Origin: Argyresthia goedartella
Lineage: Eukaryota; Arthropoda; Insecta; Lepidoptera; Argyresthiidae
Assembly: GCA_949825045.1 (NCBI GenBank)
Contig: OX463815.1
Coordinates: forward strand, 21,321,231-21,385,230
DNA length: 64,000 bases
Direction: 5' to 3'
Within the stretch, counting starts at the first letter, position 1. The number at the start of each line of letters is the position of its first letter. Positions 1 through 10,924 of the stretch are shown here, piece by piece. The notes below the pieces were generated by a model. That model did no database searches. It saw nothing but the letters and a program-made list of their open reading frames with translations, and was not told the origin of the DNA. Both the position numbers and the translations under genes were made by a program.

Positions 1-1000
1 CGAGCTAAAGATGTTCGTGGAAACGGTCTTTCGAGGAAATGAAGCATCGAGCATTCGTATTCGAGCAAATGTTATTCGCGTTTCTGTAATTCGAGTTGAG
101 GTAGGTAACCCCAAAATAGAGTATGGAATTACTGGCTGAACATAGGTACAAATATATTTGTGCTTCTGCCACTCGGAACTGGAAAAGAAGTGATTTTTGT
201 TGAAAATAGTATGTGTATGTTACACATTAAATCTCGAAAGCTGTAAAGCTGAGCTTACAAAGCTGCGATTTTGCGGGACTGCGTTCAGCTTCCAATCCTA
301 GGTATTTGTTATTCTAGAGCTTTTTCAGAGCCGGCAGCTTAGGGCTTCGCGTTCACTCAGCGCAAGAAAAAAGTATTTCTTATTTTGTAGGGTTCCGCTA
401 GTATCGAGAATCTGTTTTGTCTCAGGGCCGTGAGGATTGGTGCTATGGACCGATAACGGCTGAGCATTATGTGTGATGGCGATATTATTAATTTGTTATC
501 TATCTGTCTATCACACGTCTGTAGGTGCTGTATATTTGGAACCGTAATATGGAGACACAAAAAGTTTTTTTTTCTCCTTATTGGTAGGGAATCCTGCGTG
601 TAATAGTTTCATTTGCACGTGGCTGGTTTTTGGTTACTATTTTACGTTACACGCAATATTGATCTGGCCTGGACTATTGACTTATGAATTATTTATTACG
701 CACTAGGTAAAGCGTTCAAACCATGTAGATGCAACGCTGTACCTATATTGTATAGTGTAGTGCCCTTCGATTATTTCCCAAGAGACTTCTACCACAGCTA
801 CGGAACATACAAACATTCACAAGGTATATCCTCATTCCCCCTTTCTTCAATAGTGTAGTCAGAGATTGAGTAAGGACCTCGACGATGTACTTGCCACTAT
901 CTTAGTGTCTTTAGCTTCCTTATCATTATTATTCAGAATATACTATATTTATTGGTTGACGTTGGCGCAAAAGCCGCTAGGCTGACAATTGGGCCAGACT
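1..1000. other. Non-coding flank, nothing recognised
   Basis: There is no supported gene, RNA or mobile element here. The first 110 bases repeat short ttcgag/attcg motifs, and the rest is AT-rich with frequent stops in all frames. Short open frames in this stretch have no recognisable motifs. Confidence 0.6.
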
Positions 1001-1007
1001 TACAACC

Positions 1008-1150
1008 GAACGGGTGCCTGCCGATGGACACCGGCGTAGAGGCAGGCCGAGTCGTCGATGGTGGGACGACCTGGAAAGTGCCTGGACCTGCCGGAAGAGT
1101 GGGCTGAAATAGGGTGGGCCCAGAAGTGGGACACAACCCAGGCCACATAA
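1008..1150 (+). pseudogene. C-terminal scrap of a LINE ORF2, frameshifted
   Basis: This short fragment matches the usual C-terminal end of RTE-like LINE proteins, where an Arg/Gly/Pro stretch is followed by RW-DDL and then a Trp-rich tail. The first frame gives RRRGRPSRRWWDDLESA (about 1035-1085). The reading frame then shifts and continues as LPEEWAEIGWAQKWDTTQAT, ending at a stop at 1148-1150. No reverse transcriptase core precedes it, so it is a 5'-truncated and frameshifted relic. The clade is inferred from this tail alone; a similar tail occurs on the minus strand near 25.7-25.9 kb. Confidence 0.5.
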
Positions 1151-1173
1151 AAAAGGCTAGTATTTAATCGCAT

Positions 1174-1902
1174 ATCAAAAATACTGATTTGCACAGCAAA
1201 AAAGGATCAGCAAAAACACTTTTTGTTGTGTTTTAAATATTTTACATGTTTTATAGTAGTTTATGTGACTGCTACATAATGGAGGGCATTAATACTCGAG
1301 AGTGCGGCGAGTTTCATAATAATATCACTCGAGAGTTTTAATGTCTAATTATGTACATACACTAGTTTATCTACACACATATAATAAGCTCTCTTTGATG
1401 TGTTCAGGAACCGCATGTTTGACCGGCATTGTGGCTCTGCAGTTGTTTAGGTTGTTCTGTAGTACCAACGTGCCGCAGGCGGGCGTCGGCGTTCGAAATT
1501 TTAATGTCAGTACCAACTTCACAAACTTTTAGACAAACTAGGGGCGGCTCGCAGGCAGGCGTCGGCGTTCGAAATTTGAATGTCATAATATGCAGAAAAA
1601 CTACACATTATGGTCATAATGTGTAATTTTTCAGATAAGAAATGAGTTTTTACCAAGTATAGTTTAACATTATGCTGATCGTAACGTGCGGTTTTTGTAC
1701 GCAGTAAAGAGGTTTTATGATACGTGTGTAGATAAAATATTTTATGTGTACGTTTATGTTTTAAGTATTTTTTGTTGTTCTTACATGTTCAACCTAACAC
1801 GAAGGATAAAGGGGGCTTCGCTTCGCTCACCCCCTTTACCCTTCACCAAAGTTACCGCAGCATTTTTCCCTGATATTTGCTGTGCAAATCAGTATTTTTG
1901 AT
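1174..1902. mobile_element. MITE-like element with 27-bp perfect terminal inverted repeats
   Basis: Bases 1174-1200 are the exact reverse complement of 1876-1902, giving a 729-bp element with 27-bp ends starting atcaaaaatactgattt. It has no transposase. It contains an imperfect 35-bp direct repeat at 1475-1509 and 1551-1585 (33 of 35 identical, 76-bp spacing). Its right third (about 1752-1876), including a stable hairpin, recurs at 33,482 and 59,197. The superfamily is unknown because no target-site duplication is clear. Confidence 0.55.
1801..1844. repeat. GC-rich hairpin within the dispersed repeat
   Basis: Arms 1801-1805/1840-1844 and 1807-1815/1830-1838 pair with one mismatch around a loop rich in cttcg. 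A related copy at 33,531-33,574 keeps the fold although one base pair has changed from G-C (1813/1832) to A-T (33,543/33,562). Confidence 0.65.
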
Positions 1903-2184
1903 GTACAGTTCAATATTTCACATACAAAATACAATATTAGATTCAGCTAACAGCCATAGGATATCGGCATGGCGCGAGATTTTAGTTCGAGATCGGTATG
2001 ACAATGTCACCTCTTCCGCTGCACTCCACCACCGCAGGAGTCTGCAGTACAGTTAAGAGGGTAAATTCCCTTCATATTTGATTTCAAACAAAACATGATC
2101 CAAAGTTTGTGTGACATGTGACGGAAGGATAGACTGTTGCACGTAATAAATAGTACATGTTTATATTTTATGGACAAAATCGAC

Positions 2185-2395
2185 CTCTGTAGCGCTGTGG
2201 TTGCGGCTCTGCCTACCATGCGAGAAATTCTAGGTTTGATCACCGGCTGGGGATAAAGAAAAAAAAATCCCAAGTATTGGATGTATATAAGTGTGTGACC
2301 TCGCTGTTTCTGGTTCTCACGTCACAGGGTATCCTAGTATCGGGCCAGTGGCAATGTCTGTGCATGTGTATAAATGATTATGTTTATGTTCTATG
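2185..2395 (+). mobile_element. tRNA-derived SINE, diverged
   Basis: The head resembles a tRNA promoter, with a box A-like gcgctgtggttgcgg near 2193 and a box B-like aggtttgatcacc near 2232. The body shares short motifs (cagggtatcctagt followed by ggcca...tgtctgtg) with the SINEs at 19,661 and 23,360. It is probably an older member of the same family. No tail or target-site duplication was resolved. Confidence 0.5.
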
Positions 2396-3150
2396 TTTTA
2401 AACTTTTATAATGTAAATTAATTTTCAAAATTCGCTTTGCCAATGTTTTGGAATATATTTGAGTAATTTTATAAGCGGATATCATGACTCTATGACAAAT
2501 ATATAAACAGAAAAATAGATTCTCCTATAAAGCAAAAGGTATCTTTGTGATTATTTTCCATCGACGAAATTTAATCCCTTCTCAACTGTAATCTACCTTA
2601 ATCCGTGATATATTTTTTTGTTACTTTGAACTTGATTTAGTCACACAAATCACATTTTTAGGGTTCTGTACCTTTAAAAAGAAAACCGTAACCCTTATAA
2701 GACTCGTGTGCCTGTTCTAGATGTGTGTGTATAAGTAATATTAACCGAACGAATTCTGAATGATTAAGTTGAAAGGTACATTACATTCATTACATGTATT
2801 TATGTGACCCGAATACGAACGTGTTTCGGAAGTTCAACAATTTTGAATTTGGGGGGAAAATCTGAAATTAGTATCGCGTGAGATGTCACATGTTGCGGTT
2901 CTTCCATCTCTGGAATATGAGGTCGGGACTGGAGGAAGTCAGGGCATTTTCGTAGGAGTTGTGCTCACTCAAAACCGGCAACGTGGCAGAGTTGCCGACA
3001 AAGTGGGCGTACAAGTCCTACAAAATAGGTGTTCCGGAGTCGCTTTTTGACACCTGCTTCTCCATGGATGTGTTGCTAGTTGTCGTCCGTGCCATGTCAA
3101 GGAGTGGCTGCCCTTTCGTACCTACATAGAGCTTTACAAAACGTCAGAAA
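2396..3150. other. AT-rich non-coding DNA with one dispersed-repeat scrap
   Basis: No gene is supported. At about 2655-2712 there is an antisense tail fragment of the lepidopteran-type dispersed repeat (agggttctgtacc, then a cgtaacccttataag stretch). The remainder is AT-rich with no recognisable structure. Confidence 0.45.
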
Positions 3151-3153
3151 TAA

Positions 3154-4066
3154 ATCAGCGCGGAAGCAGCAGCCGCATTTGCAAACTACTTTTCAGACGT
3201 TTTTCTCCCTGATGAGCCAGCGCTCGAACCAGATGTGGTAAACAAATATCATGACTCATGCACTGCTAATCACGTACAGTTTCAGATTTCCCGTAGGTAC
3301 ATAAAGGAAGGGCTGAAGCAGCTAAGGCCAAGGACCGCAATTGGACCGGACAATGTCCCTCCCTACTTATTGAAGGCCTACAGCCATCAGCTGGTTATAC
3401 CTTTGGGTAGGATATTCTGCTCTTGAACAATGTAAGTACCCCACCGGCTGGAAGCTTTCCCGAGTCAGTCATATGCCCAAGACAAGTGACACTGCCTATG
3501 TTGATCAATGTCGACTTATTGCGATCCTGAGTTCATTGGCAAAACTGTACGAGTTGATCTAAAAGACAATATAAGTTTGCAGATTGCGACCGTATCTGAC
3601 CGACTCGAAACACGGATTCAGGAGTCGCTGCTCAGTTAACACCAACTTGCTGACTTTAGTCAAGATTGTGTCGGAGTTCGCCTATATGGACTTCCGTAAG
3701 GCGTTCCACAGAGTCGATAATGATGTCCTATTGAAGAAGTTATGTGCCATTGGATTTGCCCCAAGGCTGATGTTTTTCTTCGCTGTCTACCTGAGGAACC
3801 GCAAGTAATATGTGCGACACGGCTGTTTTGAGTCCCAGCTGTACCAAACATGGTCGGGTGTTAGCCAAGGGTCTATTCATGGTCCATTATTATTTATTAT
3901 TATGAGAAATGACCTGGAATTAGAGCTCAAACACGCCAATTGCCTTCTGTATGCGGACGATCTGAAACTGATACTTCCCGTGAGTTCCGAGGATGATTGT
4001 AGTTTGCTGCAAGAAGATCTAGACTCGGTTCATAGGTGGAGTGTGAATACAGATATCTCAACATAG
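3154..4066 (+). pseudogene. Jockey-like LINE reverse transcriptase remnant
   Basis: The remnant encodes parts of a non-LTR reverse transcriptase in several frames. It begins with AFANYFSDVF, a linker segment typical of Jockey-like ORF2, followed by GPDNVPPYLLKAYS. After a stop at 3426 the palm motifs appear in shifted frames: GFRSR near 3608, YMDFRKAFHRVDNDVL (motif A) near 3685, VSQGSIHGPLLFI (motif B) near 3860, and YADDLKLI (catalytic motif C) near 3950. There are at least two frameshifts plus stops. The endonuclease and the C-terminal part are missing, so the piece is dead and truncated at both ends. Confidence 0.85.
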
Positions 4067-5155
4067 GAGATAGGGCGTTCAGCCTATTTTGTATGCAAAC
4101 CGATTGCCGCAAGCTGAATTCACGCACACAACGTATCATTAAATAAACACAACGAACACGCACACATAATAACCATTTACACATATGTATATACCTACTC
4201 TCGTATTGATAAACACAGGCAAAGCAGTTACGTGGCTGTATACGTGCGCATAAGGCGCACATTGTTTCATAAAGCAAGCACACAGCACACCCAGCGTCAT
4301 GGACATTAAATTTATTTCCTGTCTCTCTCGCCAGTAGGTAACGCTAATGAGTATGGGAGAGACGGAATCTGGATGCGACTTAATAGCATTACTTCCTCGG
4401 AATATTTCGTTAATCGTGTTGTTTTATTGAAGAAATATTGTATTTTCAGTACTTACCTGTGAAATGTTATACCCTTGTTATTGAAATTTGTCGAATCATG
4501 CGATTTTCACATAGGACAACTGCACAGGCCGGCACTATAGAAAATAAAGCTAAGTGTTGTCAGTTTTCTAAGGCGATCGGCGCGTGAACTCGGGAATTCT
4601 CACTGAGAGCAACTGAATGCACTGTATGCACACTTTGCATACAATGATCAGCCGTTACGCGGCGGCTTGCCCCCTCTCTAATATTCAATGCTCTGTGAGT
4701 GTGAACAACAAACTCCTATTCAATACTGCCAAGTACTATGAAAAATGTCCTTTACGCGCTCCTCTCAACCTATAAGTGCGATATATACACTCGGTACGGA
4801 GTGTATGACTCTAGTGTATTTGATTAGGGACCTCGGTGTTACGTTTGACCCTTAACTTAACTCTCGGTGGGTCGATTTTGGCTGAAAGTTATATAAATTA
4901 TGATGATGATGATATATGGCCGCCATTTTGAACTTTTAAGTTACTTGACTGATTTGCTTCAAAATCGATATATGGGAATCCGCTTGGAGTCCAATCATGA
5001 TTCTGTTTACCCACTACAAGGCCTTATCGGAAAGTATCCCATAGGTCTTGATTCCCTTGCGAGTAAAAAGTAAATTCAGCTTTGTTTGAGATGACCTAGA
5101 AGTTTGAGTTTTTCACAGCTGTAAGGGGCCACAGACTTGAGTGATTGACATTAAT
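4067..5155. other. Non-coding stretch, nothing recognised
   Basis: No gene is supported. A CA-rich stretch lies at 4130-4280. A small inverted pair (tgtctctctcgcc / gggagagacgga) lies at about 4320-4370, and a gatgatgatgat tract near 4902 is followed by ggccgccattttgaac, a commonly dispersed motif. Nothing here is coding. Confidence 0.5.
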
Positions 5156-5454
5156 TTTAATTTATTATTCATATTCATTTATTTATTGCACTCCATAATA
5201 ACAATAAGATCTTAATATTAGTGGTGGATAATTATGGACCCTGTTGGGCACAAGCAATATTCTATTCTATATAATGTAAGTAATATTCTTATAATCTATT
5301 CTTAACTAAAGTAGGAACTCAACATCTCTTAATATTATTATTATTTTTTAACAGATTAATATACTTTATATATGCATTTAAGTTACACAATAAGCAATAG
5401 GTAATAAATATACAATTTTAAAGATTATCTTATCTTATATTCTCTTACTGAATA

Positions 5455-8345
5455 TTAACTCTTCCCCTGCAAGAAGTGTTTTAGGTGTTTTATAAATTTG
5501 GCTTCATTTTCTATGGTCTTCATATTTTCAGGCAATTTGTTGTATATTTTTATTGTCATAACATAGGCATTTTTAGTTTTTAACGCTAATCTAGATTGTG
5601 GGTACAACTAATTCTTATGGTTTCTTAGTGATAGACCATTGTTTTCTCCTCTTCGTTTATATAGATGTATATTGTTTTGAACAAACCTACATGCTTCCCA
5701 AATATAGATAGAAGGTAATGTTAGAATTTTATATTTTTGGAAGTAAGGCCGGCAGCTGTGTGTTGTATCCAGATTTGCTATTACTCGTATCAGTTTCTTT
5801 TGCATAACGAATAGTTTCTGTACATCAGTACTTGCCCCCCAAAGCAAGACTCCATAGCTTAGCCACGCATGGGCATAGGCATAGTATGTAGTGATAGCTG
5901 TATTTATGTCGGTTGTTTTTTTTGTTTCGTAGAGCGCATAACAGAATGAGGATAATTTGGCTGTGATTTTTTCGATGTGAGTTTTCCAGTTTAAGTTCTT
6001 ATCTATTGTGATGCCTAACAGTGTTGCTGACTCGACCACCGCAAGCTTAGAGCCATTGTAATTAATATTTATTTCTAGTGGGGACTTGTGGTATGGGTAG
6101 AACCCTATTAATTTTGTTTTTGTTAGATTCATTTCCATATTGTGGTCTTCGAGCCAGGAATTTACGTTGGTTAGAGCATTTTTTATTTTTGATTCTACTT
6201 GTAGTTGGTTTTCGCACGTCGTTATCAAGGAAACATCATCGGCAAAGAGGACACATGGCTCTTCGATTGTTTTAGGCAAATCATTAATATACACAAGAAA
6301 AAGAAGGCATCCAGCGACACTACCTTGGGGAATTGATGAGTTTAGTATCTGTCTGTCAGAGCGAATGCGGGTTATTTGTTTGGTGTTTTCATCGAAGTGC
6401 TCTACCTCCACATATTGCTCTCTATTTGCTAGGTATGATCTGAACCAATCGTGTGCCTTCCCGCGAATTCCTATACCGTACAGTTTATCCAACAGTATAT
6501 TAAACTGGACTTTGTCGTAGGCTTTTGACATGTCGATTAATATCCCTACTGCATATTTCTTATCATCTAATATTTTAAGGATTTCTTGAGTATATTTGAA
6601 TACTGCGCTTACGGTTGATCGCTTTTTTCTAAAGCCGTTTTGGGAGTCATCAAAGATTTTATATTTCTCACAAAAGCGGTATACTCTATTACACATGGCT
6701 TTTTCCATAATTTTGGAGCATGTTGGCAGGTTAGCTATAGGGCGATAGTGATCAAGTTTATTTTTTGACTTTTTCTTATGAATTGGTTTGACTATTGCTT
6801 TCTTTAGGTATTCAGGGAAGGTGCCTTCGTTAAATGATTGGTTTATTATTAGTGTTAGTGGTGTAGTAAGTTCTTCGGCACAGAATCTAATTAGACAAGG
6901 TGGTAATTCGTCAATTCCAGAGCTTTTTTTATTTTTTATCTGTTTAATTATTCGCAATACTTCAGTTTGTGACACCGGATTGAGGTACATTGAGTTTTTA
7001 GTTGGGTTTATGACGGGGCGTCCGGGTATTTTGGCATCTGTGGCCCCTATGGATGAAAAATAGGAATTAAAGGTGTTTGCGACACAATTTGGATCTGGAT
7101 TTATAGTTCCGTTTACTTCAAGTTTTATATTTTCGTGGTCTTTCTTGGGTTTTTTGTTTGTTCTCTCTTTGATGATGTTCCACATAGTTTTTATTTTATT
7201 ACTCGATTTTTTTATTTGACGTATGTATAATAGTTTTTTAGAATTATCTATTGTTCTTTTTAATAGTTTTTCGTAGGATTTATAATGGGTTTTCAGTATT
7301 TCACTATCGCTTTTAATAGTTAATAGCTTTAGAAGTCTCTTATTTCGACATGAGATCTTTATGCCTTTAGTGAGCCATGTTTTGTTTGAAGTCGATGTAA
7401 TTTTTATATGTTTTTTAGGAATATGTAAATTTAGAAGTCCTGTCATTATTTTGTTAAAATTATTATAGTTCTCATTTATATTATTATTCTTATTTAATAT
7501 GTATGGCCAATTTATAGTCTGTAAATTTATTTTGAGATCTTTCATATTGTTGTAACTGAATAGTCTTTTTTGTATGGTCCACGCCCTTTCATTGTCTTTT
7601 TGTGGGGTAGTTTTCTTTATTTGTAGGACAGTGGCGCTATGGTGAGTGAAACCTAAATGGTTGACTGTTCCTGGGCATGCTCTATCGACGTAATTGGTAA
7701 ATATGAGGTCTATACAGGTTGATGATGTTGGTGTAAAGTGTGTAGGTTCTTTAATTAGCTGTGTAAAGTTATATTGTAGCATAGTGCTTATTAGTGTGTT
7801 AGATCTCTTGCTAATGGTTAACACATTTGTGTTAAAGTCGCCCCCAATGTTACTTTATGTTTAGAAAATTTGTTACGTATGTGGAGCAATATCCTACTCA
7901 ATTGTTCAATGTAGTTTTCTTCATTTTTTCCATTCCAATATAGGCTAATTATTATAATACCTTCGTTAATTAATTCAATTCCGCATATTTCTAGACAATA
8001 TTCCACTGAAAATTTTGATATTTCAGTAATTTCCCTGTATTCTAAGTTATCTTTTAGCAGTATGCATACTCCTCCGCCACTACGATTTCTTCGACAATAG
8101 GATGCTGCCATTATATATCCGGGTACTTGTATCATGGGAATCTTCTCTTGAGTAAGCCATGTCTCGCTTATACATAATGATGTATAAGATGTATTTTCTT
8201 GAACAAATGCGACTAGTTGGTCTAGTTTGTTGTTGATGCTCTGGATATTCTGGAATAGTAATTTATAATGTTGGTCTTGGTCTGGGTCTTCCACGAAAGG
8301 ACTGGTTTTTGGTGTGTTCTGTGCTGTTTGGTTTAGGTCCTCCAC
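5455..8345 (-). pseudogene. CR1-type LINE ORF2: endonuclease plus reverse transcriptase, two lesions
   Basis: The N-terminal 175 codons (8345-7818) form the apurinic-like endonuclease, with LLFQNIQSI, the SETWLT segment containing the catalytic Glu, and SGGGVCILLKD. A missing G in the run at about 7841-7845 shifts the frame just at the expected GGDFN motif. The next 738 codons (7824-5608) carry FTHHSA (endonuclease His region, residue about 60), YRPIANLP (about 360), GFRKKRST (about 397), IDMSKAYD (motif A, about 430), SIPQGSVAGCLLFL (motif B, about 497) and FADD (motif C, 527-530). A TAG at 5608-5610 interrupts the frame, which then stays open to a TAA at 5455. ORF2 overlaps the end of ORF1 by 83 bases. 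The enzyme would copy LINE RNA at a nicked target, but this copy is inactive as written. Confidence 0.9.
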
Positions 8346-9528
8346 GAAAGGACTGGTATATAATGTGTTCTGTGCTGTTACGTTGATCTGCTGTTGTCGC
8401 GTCTTCGATTGTGTTTACGTTTTTTGAAGTTCGTCGGTTCCGTTGATTTTGGTTTCTATTATTTAACTCATTTTCATCTAGGTATTCCGATATCCACAAC
8501 CCAGTACCTCGAAAATGGTTTCTGTTAGACAACAAATATTTGGTCAGCCTTTTGCTTAGCATCTCGATTTTAAGGGGTCTTCGCCAGCCTCTACGGCCTA
8601 TCCTTGTAATTTCCTCTACGTATCCAGTGACATTTGTGCCAGATATTTCGTTGAAAACTTGGGCAATTCTTCCGTAGAGTTGATGTTCTGTTTCGTCTCT
8701 GTATTCGTCCAATCCATACAGCACTAGGAGTCTGTCATGGTCTCCATCGTGTGTAGATACATTCGGGGTCAAGGTAGGTGTCATTTTTGTTTGATTGTTC
8801 TGGTTTTGTATTTGGGGTATAGTAGCATTGGAATTGGTGGTGGTGGGCTTGCAATCTGTAGAGGATGAAGAAGATATAGAGTTACTCTTTATTTCTGCTA
8901 TATCGCGTTTTAGAAATTCGTTTTCTTTTTCTAAAATTGTAATCTTCTGGGAATGTGTTTCGGTTATCTGTTTTATCTGTAGTATGTTTGTCTCCATAGT
9001 ATTCAGTCTGTCGTTTATTCTATTTATTCCCATCTGTAGTTGATTGAAGTTTGCACAGAGCTTTTCTTCGCGTTGATCTTGGTTGCTCAGAAATGAGTTT
9101 AAAGTTTTTTGTAGTGTTTTTATTTCCATTATTACGTTGAAACTGTTTTGTGAAGGGCTGAATTTCTCCGTGTCTCCGCCTGGTAGTGTGTCGTTTAACG
9201 CAAATGAGTAGTCATTGTTAATTATTTTTGGACATTTTGATCTTTGTGTTATGTTACAAGTTGATTCGTCTCCCCCGTACCTTTCTATGGTGTCAGTTTG
9301 TACATTGGTTCTTATTGGAGTATTAGTATTATCCATTTTCCGTGTATTGGAGATACATTTTGGGCATTTCCAGCTGCTCTTACGTTCCTTTGACATAAGG
9401 TTTAAAAATATTTTTTCTGAAACGCCAACGCAGTCCAGATCATAGTTATCATTGCATATGGTGCAACATAGAAAGTTTTTGCTTAGTAAAGGTTGGAAGC
9501 ATGCTGAACAATTTTTTTGAGTTGCCAT
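8263..9528 (-). CDS. LINE ORF1 protein with PHD-like zinc finger
   Basis: This intact 421-residue frame starts at an ATG at 9528. Residues 7-58 form a PHD-like zinc finger: C7-C10, C22-C25, C33 and C55-C58, although the usual metal-binding His before C33 is not seen (the sequence there is YDLDC). Residues about 125-205 are hydrophilic and heptad-like, consistent with a coiled coil. Residues about 275-360 (VLYGLDEYRDET, then ITRIGRRG and RPLKIEML) resemble the RRM-like nucleic-acid-binding domain of LINE ORF1 proteins. The C-terminus contains two near-repeats of NSTEH-x3-QSFRG from a 51-bp tandem duplication. The likely role is binding LINE RNA as a chaperone; this is family knowledge and inference. 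Confidence 0.85.
   Translation of the reverse strand: MATQKNCSACFQPLLSKNFLCCTICNDNYDLDCVGVSEKIFLNLMSKERKSSWKCPKCISNTRKMDNTNTPIRTNVQTDTIERYGGDESTCNITQRSKCPKIINNDYSFALNDTLPGGDTEKFSPSQNSFNVIMEIKTLQKTLNSFLSNQDQREEKLCANFNQLQMGINRINDRLNTMETNILQIKQITETHSQKITILEKENEFLKRDIAEIKSNSISSSSSTDCKPTTTNSNATIPQIQNQNNQTKMTPTLTPNVSTHDGDHDRLLVLYGLDEYRDETEHQLYGRIAQVFNEISGTNVTGYVEEITRIGRRGWRRPLKIEMLSKRLTKYLLSNRNHFRGTGLWISEYLDENELNNRNQNQRNRRTSKNVNTIEDATTADQRNSTEHIIYQSFRGGPKPNSTEHTKNQSFRGRPRPRPTL
8287..8387. repeat. 51-bp tandem duplication in the ORF1/ORF2 overlap
   Basis: The motif tccacgaaaggactggt occurs at 8290 and again at 8341, each followed by a similar tgtgttctgtgctgtt. The period is 51 bases, a multiple of three, so it adds 17 residues to ORF1 and leaves the frame intact. 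It spans the ORF2 start region. Confidence 0.8.
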
Positions 9529-9718
9529 GATAACGTACGTACGTATGCAATTAACAATATAGATTTAATTTCCAACCTGTGCTGCCGTCTAGTGTGTGGT
9601 AGCATAAAACTTAGTAGTGCCCTCTGGTGTATTGCTTATTTATTAGAAAATGGGCTTTGGGTTTCGCTACTCGTTCATAGATGGCGATCGATTACGATAA
9701 CGTGTTCCTGAGAAAAAA

Positions 9719-9795
9719 GGTTCTAGCCAGACAGACGGACAACGAAGTGTTCCTATAAGGGTCCCTTTTTCTTTTTATGGTACGGAACACAAAAA
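9719..9795 (+). repeat. Tail fragment of the dispersed gacagacgg/gggttccgta repeat
   Basis: The tail motifs cagacagacggacaacg, cctataagggtccc and ggtacggaacac occur in the usual order, but the head of the repeat is missing. It lies just upstream of the CR1-type LINE. Confidence 0.55.
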
Positions 9796-9799
9796 AATA

Positions 9800-10375
9800 C
9801 AAAATTTGCTTCGTAATACGATATTGTAACAACATTATGGTTATTGGCTGAGCTGTAGCCAACCTACCAGTATCTTACCAATATCCGGTCTTGCCCGAGG
9901 CTTGTTATTATAAAGACGGACTATTCGTTTATTTTTTCTCATCTCTACCTATTTTTTGTGATGCTGGTGATGGTATGCTAAATTGAGAATTTGTTTTATA
10001 GGTGTTGTAGCTTCGATGAATCACTAAGCCGGGTCCGCGTGTTTGAAACAGAGAGTGTGAGGAGTGCAAAGTAATTCCACAATCTCCAAATGGCGCTGAA
10101 GGACCAATATTACATAAAATGTTTGGTAATATTTAACAATGAATATTCGAGAACATTGATTCGTTAATTCTAATAACCTCACTACTTCTTTCGGCTAGTG
10201 AGACATCGCCTCTCTCTCATCCCATTTTACCCCATGCGAAAGAGACAGGTGACAGTAACTCGTTTAAATGCCAAGAAACCTGGCGGGCCTTTAATAGGGT
10301 ACCCTAAAGTGTCTCGTTTGTGAGACTTACTGAGATTAAAAGATCCTTTTTTTATTGTTTAGATGTCCTATACAT
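9800..10375. other. Non-coding spacer
   Basis: No gene is recognised. A short inverted pair (cctctctctcatccc / gcgaaagagacagg) lies at about 10,208-10,250, a commonly dispersed type of sequence. The rest is AT-rich. Confidence 0.5.
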
Positions 10376-10855
10376 GTGCCAAATTAAAACAAACGGGTCA
10401 CGTGTGAGTCGGACTCGCACACGAAGGGTTCCGTACTATCGTACAAGAAAACCAATAATACAAATAAAACAAAAATATAACTCTTATATGTCCCAGCGAG
10501 GATTCGAACCCAGAACGCTCAGATTGCGAAACTGATATCAAAACAATTCCGCCACCACAACCATGTGATAAAAAGCGAAATCGAAGATCATATTTGTATC
10601 GTGATATGGTTTGCTATATCGCTGGGGTTGTTTAAACCCGTTTCTTGTATGGAGCCCCCTTAAAATTAATAAATCTTGTGTAGTTTATTATTTGTTGCTG
10701 TAGCGGCGATAAAAATAAACATTCTGTGAATATTACAACTGTCTACCTATTACGGTTCATGAGATACAGCCCGCTGACTGACGGACATACCCGCTGCACA
10801 CGTTAAGGTACCGCTTGGCACCCTTCGGGTACGGCACCCTTAAAATCATAGGGCC
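10376..10855 (+). mobile_element. Dispersed repeat, near-complete, with an antisense tRNA-like insert
   Basis: The head (about 10,387-10,435) has the palindromic tgtgagtcggactcgcaca followed by cgaagggttccgta. The tail (about 10,760-10,855) has gatacagcc, gactgacggacatac and a cttcgggtacggcaccc end. Between them, at about 10,495-10,560, the minus strand reads as a tRNA-like head (box A-like tggtggcggaatt, box B-like gggttcgaatcct), suggesting an antisense SINE or a chimeric element. It has no coding capacity. The formal class is uncertain. Confidence 0.6.
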
Positions 10856-10924
10856 GGCGTCAACGCCATCTGTTGGATTTTGAAAAAAGCCTGCTCTCAA
10901 TGCATCCAATGATTAACATATTAT

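Larger units (their letters stand above)
5160..9600 (-). mobile_element. CR1/Zenon-type non-LTR retrotransposon, nearly full length
   Basis: This is a LINE lying on the minus strand. It carries ORF1 (9528-8263), then ORF2 with endonuclease and reverse transcriptase (8345 down to 5455), a short 3' UTR, and a 3' end near 5160 made of attcat/tcatat-type microsatellite next to ttattgca. The order ORF1 (PHD-like finger, coiled coil, RNA-binding-like domain) then EN-RT is that of CR1-clade elements. The exact 5' end and the target-site duplication were not resolved. Only two ORF2 lesions are seen, which suggests a fairly young copy. It lies outside the duplicated block. Confidence 0.85.

Noticed and set aside
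933..1194. Minus-strand Pro-rich open frames
   Set aside because: They are antisense to the frameshifted LINE C-terminal scrap at 1008-1150.
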